DNA of 51,227 nucleotides from positions 1 through 51,227 of the forward strand of contig NZ_JAHESD010000043.1 of assembly GCF_018598585.1 (NCBI RefSeq). The letters run 5' to 3'. The DNA is from Chryseosolibacter indicum. GTDB lineage: Bacteria; Bacteroidota; Bacteroidia; Cytophagales; Cyclobacteriaceae. The notes under the pieces are model-generated. The model was not told the DNA's origin, searched no databases, and saw only the letters and a program-made list of their open reading frames with translations. Shown here piece after piece: positions 26,427 through 35,498 of the stretch. Each line of letters starts with the position of its first letter. Within the stretch, counting starts at the first letter, position 1. The position numbers were made by a program, and so were the translations under genes.

Positions 26427-27866
26427 TTACTCAATTGCTTTCAAGGCTCTGCCGTAATATGTTTCAGAATCTATACTTTTTGCTGCATGACGGTATGCGT
26501 CTTTTACAGACGCATCTGCTGTTTTTACCTGTGGTGCAAGGCGCTGTAGCACAGAAGAAAGATAATGATCTGAATCTATCGTTTCTGTCGCCTTTAGTAT
26601 TTGAATAAGTTGAGCACTACTTAAATCTTTTTTAGCAAATTCTTCAAATACATTCGAAGCATAGGTGGATGAGTTTAAGCTGCCTGCAGCTTGTAGCAAT
26701 TGTTGTAATGATTCGTTGTTGAGCTTTTGATTTTGCAGAATCTTTGTTATCGTAATTGATGCATAGTAATCAGAGCTTACTGAGTTTCGCAACACGTTCG
26801 CAATATCTATTTGCAAGCTTGGATCTAGCTGTGTTTTTTCTGCTAATGAATTAAATACGGAAGTCTTGTAGTAATCGGACCCAACATCAGAAAGAGCGTC
26901 TATAACAACTTTAGTGGAGGTATTGGAAATACTTCCATTCTTAAGTGCTTTTTCAAGAACCTGTGTTCTGTAGTAATCAGAAGAAATGTTTTTTGAAGTA
27001 ACAATAACTTCATTTAATGTTTCATTATCTAGTGTTTTGCTTTCCAGTAAAGAGGTAAGTACTACTGACAAATAATAATCAGAGTTTATGGTAGACGCAG
27101 ATCGCAGGATTGTTTTTATCTGAGGAAGTGATGCAGTAGAACTTTTTAATGCGTCTTTTAACACCATTGACTTATAGTAATCCGAGCTGATATCTTCAGT
27201 AGCTTTATAGAAGGCATTTGCTGCTTCTGGTGTTACCAGCAGCTTTTTTATATTATCCTTTAATAAGGCCGAGAGATAGTAATCTGAGTTTATTTCATTT
27301 GAAAGTGTCGAAATCACATTCGGAATTTCCGTCGCAGGAAGATTTTTATCGAGTAGCAATTTTCCATAATGTGCTTTTATGTAGTCCCCTTCTAATCGTT
27401 CGATCTCCTCCAAAACAGCGGTTGTACCTCCCTTAATATAAAACCTGTTAACTCTGTCTTCGGCGCCGATGGTCGACGAACGTACAAGCTCAGGGAGAAT
27501 TTCTCCTAACCAGGCTTTGCCATTTTCCCAGCCCATCTTGGTTCTGCCCTCATAGTACTCTTTTTTAACCTTTCCGCCCCCTTGGGATTCAATGATCACA
27601 GTGCGCTTACTTCCAAAAACGGTTTTGTTAATTTCAAGGTAGCCATCATCAGATATGCTCTTGATGTCTTTATCATCGTCGGTAAGTTCAATTTTGCCAC
27701 GTAGTTCAATATTAAAATCAGATGTCGGTGTCGAGGTCTTCCAGCGTTGCACCCCATTTTTTTCGTTAACAACAATCGTTTTTCCTATTGATGCTGAAGC
27801 TTCCTGGCAGTAGGCCGATTTCCCAATAAGGGCGATTGTTATTAATCCTAAAAACAACTTTTTCAT
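26427..27866 (-). CDS. Secreted SDYY-repeat (HEAT-like) protein
   Basis: The product is about 479 residues, with signal peptide MKKLFLGLITIALIGKSAYC. I start at the ATG at 27864-27866; two further in-frame ATGs lie 2 and 4 codons upstream. Residues about 25-175 form an N-terminal beta-rich region with a DGYLEINKTVFGSKRTVIIE segment. The rest contains nine repeats of about 34-36 residues marked by the motif (I/V)xSDYYxSxVL: INSDYYLSALL, ISSDYYKSMVL, INSDYYLSVVL, ISSDYYRTQVL, VGSDYYKTSVF, VSSDYYASITI, LNSSTYASNVF, IDSDHYLSSVL and IDSETYYGRAL. The repeats look like helical hairpins. It is upstream of and co-directional with the LytS operon. Confidence 0.75.
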   Translation of the reverse strand: MKKLFLGLITIALIGKSAYCQEASASIGKTIVVNEKNGVQRWKTSTPTSDFNIELRGKIELTDDDKDIKSISDDGYLEINKTVFGSKRTVIIESQGGGKVKKEYYEGRTKMGWENGKAWLGEILPELVRSSTIGAEDRVNRFYIKGGTTAVLEEIERLEGDYIKAHYGKLLLDKNLPATEIPNVISTLSNEINSDYYLSALLKDNIKKLLVTPEAANAFYKATEDISSDYYKSMVLKDALKSSTASLPQIKTILRSASTINSDYYLSVVLTSLLESKTLDNETLNEVIVTSKNISSDYYRTQVLEKALKNGSISNTSTKVVIDALSDVGSDYYKTSVFNSLAEKTQLDPSLQIDIANVLRNSVSSDYYASITITKILQNQKLNNESLQQLLQAAGSLNSSTYASNVFEEFAKKDLSSAQLIQILKATETIDSDHYLSSVLQRLAPQVKTADASVKDAYRHAAKSIDSETYYGRALKAIE

Positions 27867-28107
27867 ATTCATAACCATGTTTATCTCTTACCTCCATTAT
27901 ACGCTACAATTATGGCAGTAAGATTCACGGTATAAAAGAGATGTGTATTGAAGTGTTAAAGTAGTGTACTGAACTGTATAATGCGTTATTGTTGCCTTTT
28001 AAACTGCCTCTGGTGCCAGAACTTAATCATTATCGCCATTGGTGTATATGGTTATGCAAACATGGTATTTCTAAGCTATTTTTCGATTTAAACCTAAACT
28101 TAATAGA

Positions 28108-29832
28108 ATGAGAAAACCCTGTTGTAAACGCTTTGGGGTGATGGTTTTGTTTACTATGCTTTTTGCGGGATTTGCAGAAGCGCAGTTTCAACAGTCACAA
28201 CCAGAGCCTAAAGAGTTGTCCCCTGTTTCGCGAACTTATGCGATCACAAATGCTACCATTTTTCAGGCTCCCGGTAGAAAAATTGACCGCGGAACGATAG
28301 TCCTCAAAGATGGCCTTATTACTTCTGTAGGAAAAAATGTTTCTATTCCTCCTGATGCAATTGTAATTAAAGGAGACAGCCTTCATATATATGCCGGGTT
28401 CATTGATGGGTTGTCTCATGCAGGTGTCACAAAGCCGAAAGATGAATCAAATCGTGAAAGGCCAAAAGATCCAGGCAATCCTTCGCCGGAAATTGCAGGC
28501 ATTACACCTTACCAGGATGTAAGAACCTCGTTAAACCCAACAGACAAAAGCGTAGAAGACTTACGTGCCGCAGGTTTTACTGTCACACAGGTAATTCCTT
28601 ATGGAGGTATGCTTCCAGGTACAGGTGCTATCATTTCTTTAACAGGCAAAACGGCAGATGAAATGATTCTTGCTGGCAAGTCAGTTTTCTATTCTGAGCT
28701 TGCCCCTGCACAAAGGGTATATCCAAGTACAGTAATTGGAGTGATGGCCAAATGGCGTGAAATGTATCGTCAGGCAACACTTGCTAAGAACTACGAAACT
28801 TTATATGCTTCAAACAAAGCGGGCTTAAATCGCCCTGCGTCCGATAGGAGCCTCGAAGCTTTTTATCCTGTTATTGACAAAAAACTACCTGTGCTTTTTG
28901 AGGCTGACAAGTATCTTGATATACAACGCGTTCTTGCCTTACAAGCTGACTTTGGCTTTTCTGTGATTGTTGGCGATGTAAAAGAAGGCTGGGATGCCAT
29001 TGATAAACTCAAGGCTGCAGGTGCTAAGGTGTTTTTAAGCCTTGAATTACCTGAGGAGAAAAAGGATAAAAAAGATGATAAAAACCCGCCGAAAAAGGAA
29101 GAGCCAAAGAAGGATGATAGCGCTAAAGCTGATCCTGAAAAAGAAGCGCTTGAGAAACGCAAGGCCGAGTCTATCAAGCAATATATAGGTCAGGCTGCAA
29201 CATTTAAAAAGGCAGGAATACCGTTCGGGTTCTCAACACTCACGGTTAAAACATCCGATATACAATCTAACTTGCGTAAAATGATTGCATCAGGCTTAAC
29301 AGAAGATGATGCACTTGCAGCGTTAACAACATCTCCTGCACAACTTCTCGGTCTTTCAGATCGCCTCGGAAGTGTTGATCAGGGAAAGATTGCAAACCTT
29401 GTTATCAGTGACAAGCCATATTTTAATGAAAAAGCAAAGGTGCGCTATGTTTTCGTGGATGGACTTATGTATAAATATGATCCTAAAGAACAACCCAAAA
29501 CAGATGTGCCTGCGGGCATTAATATTACAGGAACATGGACTGTAACAACACAAACAGCAGCGCAGAAGCAGGAAGAGAAGGTAACATTTACCAAAGAAGG
29601 TAACACGTATTCAGGGTCAATAACCGGAGCAGGTATGTCACAGGCAGTTGCTCTTGAAGGTATAGAACTTACTGGTAATAAACTTAAATACAGCTACACC
29701 ACACAGGCAGAAGGACAGTCACTGAAAGTAAATGTAGAGGCAACCATTGCGGGAAACACTTTTAAAGGTACATCAAGCGCTGGCAGTTCAACCTCATTTT
29801 CTATAGAAGGTAAAAAAGATCCAAAAAGGTAA
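28108..29832 (+). CDS. Secreted amidohydrolase-fold protein lacking metal ligands, with C-terminal beta domain
   Basis: The 574-residue protein has a signal peptide (ending FAEAQ) and an amidohydrolase fold at about 40-455. The site that should read HxH is GFIDGLSHAG, with Leu102 replacing the first histidine, and the later metal-ligand residues are not evident, so catalysis is doubtful. A Lys/Asp/Glu-rich linker (about 320-350) precedes the final barrel strands, and residues about 473-570 form a separate lipocalin-like beta domain (GTWTVTTQ, NTYSGSITG). It is the first of three co-directional related genes; the next starts 11 bases downstream. Confidence 0.8.
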   Translation: MRKPCCKRFGVMVLFTMLFAGFAEAQFQQSQPEPKELSPVSRTYAITNATIFQAPGRKIDRGTIVLKDGLITSVGKNVSIPPDAIVIKGDSLHIYAGFIDGLSHAGVTKPKDESNRERPKDPGNPSPEIAGITPYQDVRTSLNPTDKSVEDLRAAGFTVTQVIPYGGMLPGTGAIISLTGKTADEMILAGKSVFYSELAPAQRVYPSTVIGVMAKWREMYRQATLAKNYETLYASNKAGLNRPASDRSLEAFYPVIDKKLPVLFEADKYLDIQRVLALQADFGFSVIVGDVKEGWDAIDKLKAAGAKVFLSLELPEEKKDKKDDKNPPKKEEPKKDDSAKADPEKEALEKRKAESIKQYIGQAATFKKAGIPFGFSTLTVKTSDIQSNLRKMIASGLTEDDALAALTTSPAQLLGLSDRLGSVDQGKIANLVISDKPYFNEKAKVRYVFVDGLMYKYDPKEQPKTDVPAGINITGTWTVTTQTAAQKQEEKVTFTKEGNTYSGSITGAGMSQAVALEGIELTGNKLKYSYTTQAEGQSLKVNVEATIAGNTFKGTSSAGSSTSFSIEGKKDPKR

Positions 29833-29843
29833 GAAGCTGAATT

Positions 29844-31220
29844 ATGAAGAAGATAATTTTAATGATATGCCTTTCCATTTTTATAAATGAGATAAAGGCA
29901 CAAAGTCAGCAAGGCAACATGCTGATAAAAAACGGAACAGTACTTACAGTAACCAAAGGTACACTTGAGGCTACAGATGTGCTTGTACGAAATGGGAAGA
30001 TTGCGCAGATAGGTAAAAACATAAGCGCACCATCAGGTTTTTCGGTGGTAGATGCCACAGGTATGTTTGTGATGCCTGGAATAATTGATGCTCATTCTCA
30101 CGCAGGTATTGATGCCATTAATGAAGCTACAAGCCCTGTAACTTCCGAAGTATTTACAGGAGATGCCATCAATCCATTTCAAATGTCTTTATACAGAGCT
30201 CTTGCAGGAGGTGTAACAACAATTCACGCCATGCATGGCTCAGCCAATGCCATCGGTGGACAGTGTGAAACACTTAAGCTTCGCTATGGAGTTAAGGATC
30301 CTGAGCAGTTGAGAATGGAAGGGGCGCCACGCACAATTAAATTTGCATTGGGAGAAAATCCGACAAGGGTACATGGCGGAAGCGGTATTGTTCCCAGAAC
30401 GAGAATGGGTGTTGAGTTTGTTATTCGTCAGGCTTTTTCACAGGCAAAGGAATATATGACGCAGTGGGATAACTACAACAAACAAAAACAGCAGAAGGGC
30501 TTTCGTGGTATGCCTCCTGCATACAATGCAAGATTGGAGACCCTTGCGGAAATTTTAAAAGGCAATATCTGGATCCATTGCCATAGCTATAGAGCTGATG
30601 AGCTTCAGATGTTGCTTAAAGTCTGCAAAGATTTTGGTATTAAGAAAATTGTATTTCAACATGTTAACGAAGGCTTTAAAGTTGCACCTGAGCTGGCAGC
30701 TTATGGAGCTATGGCATCTGTTTTCTCAGATTGGTGGGCATACAAGCTTGAGGTGTATTACTCTACTGCATATAATGCAGCTATTCTTACGAAGAACGGT
30801 GTAGTTACATCCATTAATTCTGATGATGCAGAACTAATGCGCCATCTTTATCATGAAGCTGCTAAGACACAGAAGTACGGTGCACTTACCGATGAAGAAG
30901 CACTTTCATTGATCACCATTAACCCTGCAAAACAGTTAGGTATCGACAACAGGGTTGGTTCTATTGAAGTAGGCAAGGAGGCAGATATAGCCATCTTCAA
31001 CAATCATCCGCTCTCTATTTACACCGTTCCAATGATGACTATTGTTGATGGGGTTGTGAGATTTGACCGTGAAAAGGATCCTGCAGACATGAGGATTTAC
31101 GTTGATCCTAAGCAAGATCTTGACGCTGTTTCTCTTCAAGAAGATTACCAGGTAGATCGTTGTATGGAAGGAGCAGAGTTTATGTTTGAAAATATTTTTG
31201 GTGCTAACTTAGAAGAATAA
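29844..31220 (+). CDS. Secreted amidohydrolase (intact metal site)
   Basis: The 458-residue enzyme has a signal peptide (ending NEIKAQ) and the full amidohydrolase pattern: IDAHSHAGID with His84 and His86, IWIHCHSYRADE, IVFQHVNEGFK, and SINSDDAELMRHLYHEA with the catalytic aspartate. The usual composite beta domain brackets the barrel (LIKNGTVLTVTKGTL at the start; GSIEVGKEADIAIFNNHP at the end). The substrate is not known; imidazolonepropionase- or dipeptidase-type activities are typical of the group. Its stop overlaps the next start (TAATG at 31218-31222), so it is translationally coupled. Confidence 0.88.
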   Translation: MKKIILMICLSIFINEIKAQSQQGNMLIKNGTVLTVTKGTLEATDVLVRNGKIAQIGKNISAPSGFSVVDATGMFVMPGIIDAHSHAGIDAINEATSPVTSEVFTGDAINPFQMSLYRALAGGVTTIHAMHGSANAIGGQCETLKLRYGVKDPEQLRMEGAPRTIKFALGENPTRVHGGSGIVPRTRMGVEFVIRQAFSQAKEYMTQWDNYNKQKQQKGFRGMPPAYNARLETLAEILKGNIWIHCHSYRADELQMLLKVCKDFGIKKIVFQHVNEGFKVAPELAAYGAMASVFSDWWAYKLEVYYSTAYNAAILTKNGVVTSINSDDAELMRHLYHEAAKTQKYGALTDEEALSLITINPAKQLGIDNRVGSIEVGKEADIAIFNNHPLSIYTVPMMTIVDGVVRFDREKDPADMRIYVDPKQDLDAVSLQEDYQVDRCMEGAEFMFENIFGANLEE

Positions 31221-32524
31221 TGAAGATCTTACAATATAGATTTCTTACAGTTTTACTTTTGCTTTGTGCAGGCACAACTTATCCGCAGAACCCAAAAGCA
31301 AAGTTTGGTACTTATGCATTAACCAATGCATCTATCGAAACGATTACAAAAGGTGTAATTAACAACGGCACAGTGGTTATCAGTAACGGCAAGATTGCCG
31401 CGGTAGGAACCAACGTGCAGATTCCGCAAGGTGCTGAAGTAATTGATTGTAAAGGAAAGTGGATCTACCCCGGAATGATTGATGGCGGAACAAAGGCTGG
31501 GTTATTTGAATTTGGCCAGGTGGCACAAGCAAATGATGTTACTGAGCTTGGAGATGTAATTCCACAGATGAAGGCACTTACCGCTATAAATCCTAACTCT
31601 GCAGGTATTCCGATAACAAGAATAAGTGGCGTTACCACAACACTTACCGTTCCAGGAGGCGAATTATTTGCTGGTACTGCTGCGTTGGTAAATCTTCATG
31701 GATACACACCAGATCAAATGGCAGTAGGCTTTCAGGCCGTTGTACTTAATTATCCCCGTACGGGAAGAAGAGGTTTCTTCGACAGAAGAACCGATGAGGA
31801 AATAAAGAAGGCAACAGATAAAGCAATACAACGGGTCAACGAAGTTTGGGACAAAGCCGTTGAATATCACAAGCTTGACTCCGCAACAAAGGGAAAAATG
31901 CAGTACTACCCCGAGATGCAAGCACTTTTACCAGTGGTGCGTGGCGAAATGACTTTGATTATTGATGTAGATGCAGCGAAAGATATTCAGGCTGCCATTA
32001 AATGGGTTGGTGAAAAGAAAATAAAGAAAGTCATTCTTTCTGGTGTAGCTGAGGGGTGGCGTGTAGCGGACGAGATAGCTAAGGCCAATATTCCTGTTAT
32101 TGCAGGTCCTGTATTAAGTCTTCCTACCAGAGATTATGATAAGTATGACAGACCTTATTCAAATCCTGGTTCATTAAGAAAGGCAGGTGTAAAAGTGGCT
32201 ATTAAGACAGAAGATGACAATGTTAATTATAGAAACCTGCCTTACCATGCAGGATTTGCTGCTGCTTATGGCATGGGACGCGAAGAAGCACTAAGAGCTG
32301 TAACTATTGTTCCTGCTGAAATATTTGGTGTAGCTGATAGACTCGGATCTATTGAACAGGGTAAGAGCGCAACATTATTCGTGTGTGATGGAGATCCTTT
32401 TGAAACAAAAACACAAGTATCAAATGTGTTTATCGATGGATGGAACATTCCAATGGTTAGCAGGCAAACGTTATTATATGACGAATTCCTGAATCGCGAG
32501 CCCGGACTGACAAAAGAGAAATGA
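31220..32524 (+). CDS. Secreted amidohydrolase-fold protein lacking the HxH motif
   Basis: The 434-residue protein has a signal peptide (ending TTYPQ) and an amidohydrolase fold, but the HxH site reads MIDGGTKAGLFEFGQ, so both metal-ligand histidines are missing. Other parts of the fold remain, such as GTYALTNASIETITKG, the AINPNSAGIPITRISGVTTTLTVPGG strand, and GSIEQGKSATLFVCDGDPF. It is the third gene of the operon and is followed by a strong terminator. It may act as an inactive partner of the middle enzyme. Confidence 0.82.
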   Translation: MKILQYRFLTVLLLLCAGTTYPQNPKAKFGTYALTNASIETITKGVINNGTVVISNGKIAAVGTNVQIPQGAEVIDCKGKWIYPGMIDGGTKAGLFEFGQVAQANDVTELGDVIPQMKALTAINPNSAGIPITRISGVTTTLTVPGGELFAGTAALVNLHGYTPDQMAVGFQAVVLNYPRTGRRGFFDRRTDEEIKKATDKAIQRVNEVWDKAVEYHKLDSATKGKMQYYPEMQALLPVVRGEMTLIIDVDAAKDIQAAIKWVGEKKIKKVILSGVAEGWRVADEIAKANIPVIAGPVLSLPTRDYDKYDRPYSNPGSLRKAGVKVAIKTEDDNVNYRNLPYHAGFAAAYGMGREEALRAVTIVPAEIFGVADRLGSIEQGKSATLFVCDGDPFETKTQVSNVFIDGWNIPMVSRQTLLYDEFLNREPGLTKEK

Positions 32525-32540
32525 TAAAATTAAAGTGAAT

Positions 32541-32575
32541 AAAAAAGCCACAGCGAAGTCTGTGGCTTTTTTATT
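32541..32575 (+). terminator. Strong intrinsic terminator of the amidohydrolase operon
   Basis: A stem AAAAAAGCCACAG / CTGTGGCTTTTTT with a six-base loop is followed by more T residues. It ends just before the YitT start codon at 32588. Confidence 0.92.
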
Positions 32576-32587
32576 ATTTTACATACA

Positions 32588-33499
32588 ATGTCTACTGTAC
32601 AACGGTTTCAAAAGTTAAATGCGCTTCGTGTAAAAAGAATAAACATAGCACGGAGAATCAAGGACTTCTTCTTTATTTCAACAGGTATCATGTCTGCAGC
32701 TTTTGGATTAAAAAGCTTCTTGTTGCCCAACGAATTTTTAGATGGAGGCGCTGTAGGTATTTCGTTGTTGTTAAGTGTGCTAACCGATGTCAACCTTTCC
32801 TACCTTATTGTTATTGTCAACATTCCTTTTATTATAATCGGATACACACAGGTTTCGAAAATGTTTGCAGTGAAAACACTCACTGCGATTATTGTGCTGG
32901 CACTTGTCATCGCCTTGATTCAATTTCCGTTAGTAACAAAAGACACCCTTCTTATTTCCGTATTTGGTGGCTTCTTTTTAGGATTAGGAATTGGCCTCTC
33001 CATAAGAGGAGGCAGTGTACTCGATGGAACGGAAGTACTGGCGATCTACACCAGCAGGAAAACCACTCTTACTGTAGGCGATTTTATTTTAATACTGAAT
33101 ATCGGCATCTTCTCCATTGCTGCTTATTTTGTAAGTATCGAAACTGCTCTGTATGCCATTCTCACCTACCTGGTGGCATCTAAGACAGTGGATTTTGTAG
33201 TGCACGGAATAGAGGAGTACACGAGTGTAATTATAGTATCAGAAAAAAGCGATGAGATTAAGAAAGCCATTATCAATAGAATGGGTAGGGGAGTAACGGT
33301 TTTAAAAGGTAAAAGCGGTTATGGCAAACATGGCCTTCGCGAAACGGACACTGATGTGCTGTATACTGTAATTACCCGCCTCGAGCTTCAGAAACTGAAG
33401 ACCGAAATAGCCAAAATAGATGAGGAAGCTTTTATGGTCGAAAACAGCGTAAATGACACGCGCGGAGGTATGATCAAAAAGAGACCGCTTCATGACTAG
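32588..33499 (+). CDS. YitT family membrane protein
   Basis: The 303-residue protein has five or six membrane helices in residues about 25-205 and a soluble C-terminal DUF2179-type domain at about 210-295 (YTSVIIVSEKSDEIKKAIINRMGRGVTVLKGKSGYG). The GLKSFLLPNEFLDGGAVGISLLL and SIRGGSVLDGTEVLAIY motifs are hallmarks of YitT proteins. The exact role is unknown in most bacteria. It stands alone between a terminator and a long intergenic region before nuoA. Confidence 0.93.
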   Translation: MSTVQRFQKLNALRVKRINIARRIKDFFFISTGIMSAAFGLKSFLLPNEFLDGGAVGISLLLSVLTDVNLSYLIVIVNIPFIIIGYTQVSKMFAVKTLTAIIVLALVIALIQFPLVTKDTLLISVFGGFFLGLGIGLSIRGGSVLDGTEVLAIYTSRKTTLTVGDFILILNIGIFSIAAYFVSIETALYAILTYLVASKTVDFVVHGIEEYTSVIIVSEKSDEIKKAIINRMGRGVTVLKGKSGYGKHGLRETDTDVLYTVITRLELQKLKTEIAKIDEEAFMVENSVNDTRGGMIKKRPLHD

Positions 33500-33762
33500 C
33501 TTCCTGTCACCTGTCTTTACGAAATGCCGCCGGCACACCTACCCAAACTTAAGGCTGACCATTCTTATGAAGTAAACACTTAATCTAGTAGTGGTGGCGG
33601 TGTAGTGGCGGTTTAGAGTAGATTCTATGGATAATTAGTGTAAAATCGGGGAAAATAGGCTGTAGATACGGTTTTTCTAGGCAAAAAGGGCCTTTTTCCC
33701 TACCTGCACCGAACCACCACCCTAGCTAGACCCTATCTCAATGAGAGCGACAAGGATGCCAT

Positions 33763-33852
33763 ATGGAAACCATCCTGGTTGCCGTTCTATCTATTTCATG
33801 GCCCGTTCTTGCCGGCAGCCTATTCTTTCTGGTGAAGGGGCATATCCCGTAA
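33763..33852 (+). CDS. Possible 29-residue membrane peptide
   Basis: An ATG at 33763 opens a 29-codon frame ending in TAA at 33850-33852. The product is mostly hydrophobic (METILVAVLSISWPVLAGSL continuing FFLVKGHIP), i.e. one membrane helix with a basic C-terminal end. A purine-rich AAGGA lies about 12 bases upstream. Its length and the lack of a comparison make it uncertain; it could be chance. Confidence 0.25.
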   Translation: METILVAVLSISWPVLAGSLFFLVKGHIP

Positions 33853-33912
33853 GGTTATGTTGTAGCTCTTGAACTCATGTTTTTTGCGTCTTTTTATAAC
33901 TGGTTCTTTGCT

Positions 33913-33920
33913 TATATTTG
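33913..33920 (+). promoter_or_regulatory. Bacteroidota -7 promoter element of the nuo operon
   Basis: TATATTTG matches TAnnTTTG exactly. It lies 6 bases before the GTG at 33927, so transcription would begin at or near the start codon and the message may have almost no leader. A TTTG at 33883-33886 is a candidate -33 box but is spaced too far (26 bases). Confidence 0.5.
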
Positions 33921-33926
33921 GTCGTT

Positions 33927-34436
33927 GTGAAAGCTGATCAGATTTATATCTCAGAGTTTGGTGAAATACTCCTGTTTATTATTGGGGGCATTCTTTTTCT
34001 TGTGATCACATTGTTTGTCTCCCGGTTAATTCGTCCTAACCGCCCTAATGCCGAAAAGCTTTCTACTTACGAAAGTGGTGAGGAACCGATCAGCTCTGCG
34101 TGGACACAGTTTAACCTTCAGTTCTACATTGTAGCGCTTATCTTTCTTTTGTTCGAGGTGGAGATCATCTTTCTTTTTCCGTGGGCAACGATCTTTGCTA
34201 AAAAAGAATTTATGGAACAAACAGGGGGCCAGTGGGGTTGGTTTACTGTAGCAGAAGCAGTGATCTTTGTTCTTATACTCGCGCTTGGCCTTGCTTATGC
34301 GTGGGTAAATGGCCACTTGGATTGGATAAAACCAGTTCCGAAGCCTACGCCATTTAAATCACCTGTTCCTCCTCAGTTTTATAAAGATATTAATGAACGA
34401 TATGCCAACGGCAAACAGTCGGAGGCAAAGGACTAA
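33927..34436 (+). CDS. nuoA: NADH-quinone oxidoreductase subunit A
   Basis: NuoA is a small membrane subunit of complex I near the quinone pocket. Three helices are visible, and the conserved loop [41 protein letters not shown] holds the acidic and aromatic residues typical of the family. No ATG is available; GTG 33927 and TTG 33918 are the only start options after an in-frame stop at 33897. I prefer GTG because the -7 element overlaps the TTG. The protein is longer than E. coli NuoA because of a C-terminal tail that is charged and proline-rich. nuoB follows one base after the stop. Confidence 0.93.
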   Translation: MKADQIYISEFGEILLFIIGGILFLVITLFVSRLIRPNRPNAEKLSTYESGEEPISSAWTQFNLQFYIVALIFLLFEVEIIFLFPWATIFAKKEFMEQTGGQWGWFTVAEAVIFVLILALGLAYAWVNGHLDWIKPVPKPTPFKSPVPPQFYKDINERYANGKQSEAKD

Positions 34437-34437
34437 T

Positions 34438-34971
34438 ATGAAGGGATTACTCGACCAGCGTTTTGAAAACGGTGGATTTATTCTTACCAAATTGGAAGAC
34501 CTGATTAATTGGGCCAGGTTATCATCAATGTTTCCCATGACTTTTGGTATCGCTTGTTGTGCTATTGAATTTATGAGTACCGGTACCACGGCTTATGATA
34601 TGGAAAGATTTGGTATGGCGCCGCGTGCTTCACCTCGCCAAACGGATGTGATGATTGTTGCAGGAACTGTAACTTTTAAAATGGCTGAACGAATTAAGCG
34701 GCTCTACGAGCAAATGGCGGAGCCTCGCTATGTTGTGTCTATGGGTTCCTGCTCTAACTGCGGAGGGCCGTACTGGCAACATGGTTACCATGTTGTAAAG
34801 GGTGTTGATCGGATCATTCCTGTAGATGTTTATGTCCCTGGTTGTCCTCCAAGACCTGAAGCATTAATAGGAGGCTTCCTTAAGTTGCAGGAAAAGATCA
34901 GAAATGAAAGTTTAGTTGCTCCCAAGGCCGTAGAAAAACTATTAGCCAAAGAAGAAAATGTTGTCGTTTGA
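34438..34971 (+). CDS. nuoB: NADH-quinone oxidoreductase subunit B
   Basis: NuoB carries the N2 iron-sulfur cluster at the end of the electron chain of complex I. The ligand cysteines are all present: Cys40 and Cys41 (GIACCAIEF), Cys105 (MGSCSNCGG) and Cys136 (VPGCPPRPE). I start at the ATG at 34438, next to the nuoA stop; the in-frame ATG at 34393 lies inside nuoA and would add 15 residues. The length is 177 residues. The 3' end overlaps nuoC by 14 bases. Confidence 0.97.
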   Translation: MKGLLDQRFENGGFILTKLEDLINWARLSSMFPMTFGIACCAIEFMSTGTTAYDMERFGMAPRASPRQTDVMIVAGTVTFKMAERIKRLYEQMAEPRYVVSMGSCSNCGGPYWQHGYHVVKGVDRIIPVDVYVPGCPPRPEALIGGFLKLQEKIRNESLVAPKAVEKLLAKEENVVV

Positions 34972-35443
34972 TCAGGTATTTACGCTCGTTAAGGATACGT
35001 GCACGCATGGCGATGTAGTTGTTGATGAAAACGCTACACCAAAAAACATCAGGGTGCCTGCTGAAGATCTTAAAATTGTTTGTCAGGAGTTGTTTCAAAA
35101 TTCTTCAACTTATTTTGATATGCTTTCGTGCATAACACCAATTGATAATGGGCCGCAAGTTGGCACATTAGAGATTGTCTATAATCTTTATTCGATACCG
35201 TTTAATTTTCAAGTAGGGCTTAAAGTTGTTTTACCTAGAGACAATGCCGAAGTTGATACATTAACCGATATCTGGAAGACAGCCAACTGGCATGAACGTG
35301 AAGCGTATGATATGTTTGGTATTAAAGTAAAGGGCCATCCTGATTTAAGAAGAATACTTCTTCCTGCCGACTGGGAAGGACATCCTCTCCGAAAGGATTA
35401 TAAACAACAGGAATACTACCGCAGCATTAAGGTAGATTACTAA
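34958..35443 (+). CDS. nuoC: NADH-quinone oxidoreductase subunit C
   Basis: NuoC is the 30-kDa-type peripheral subunit of complex I. The 161-residue product has the family signature [38 protein letters not shown]. It is not fused to nuoD as it is in Gammaproteobacteria. The start overlaps nuoB; nuoD follows after a gap of 55 bases. Confidence 0.96.
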   Translation: MLSFDQVFTLVKDTCTHGDVVVDENATPKNIRVPAEDLKIVCQELFQNSSTYFDMLSCITPIDNGPQVGTLEIVYNLYSIPFNFQVGLKVVLPRDNAEVDTLTDIWKTANWHEREAYDMFGIKVKGHPDLRRILLPADWEGHPLRKDYKQQEYYRSIKVDY

Positions 35444-35498
35444 ACTTCTTACTCCCAATGACTATTGACCAATGTCCAACTCCTAATCCCTAGCGAAT

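Larger units (their letters stand above)
33500..33926. other. Long intergenic region with inverted repeats and a small ORF
   Basis: These 427 bases hold no large gene. A GGT/GTGG-rich segment (33588-33615) has the direct repeat TAGTGG..CGG and can pair with CACCGAACCACCACCCT near 33708-33725. Between them lies AAAAAGGGCCTTTTT (33683-33697), which resembles a terminator. A 29-codon ORF (33763-33852) is listed separately. A non-coding RNA, or the remains of an insertion, is possible; neither is proven. Confidence 0.4.

Noticed and set aside
33741-33875. A 44-codon frame overlapping the 29-codon small ORF in another phase
   Set aside because: Its product is polar and rich in Arg, Cys and Pro, with no plausible signal; the hydrophobic 29-codon frame is the better candidate.
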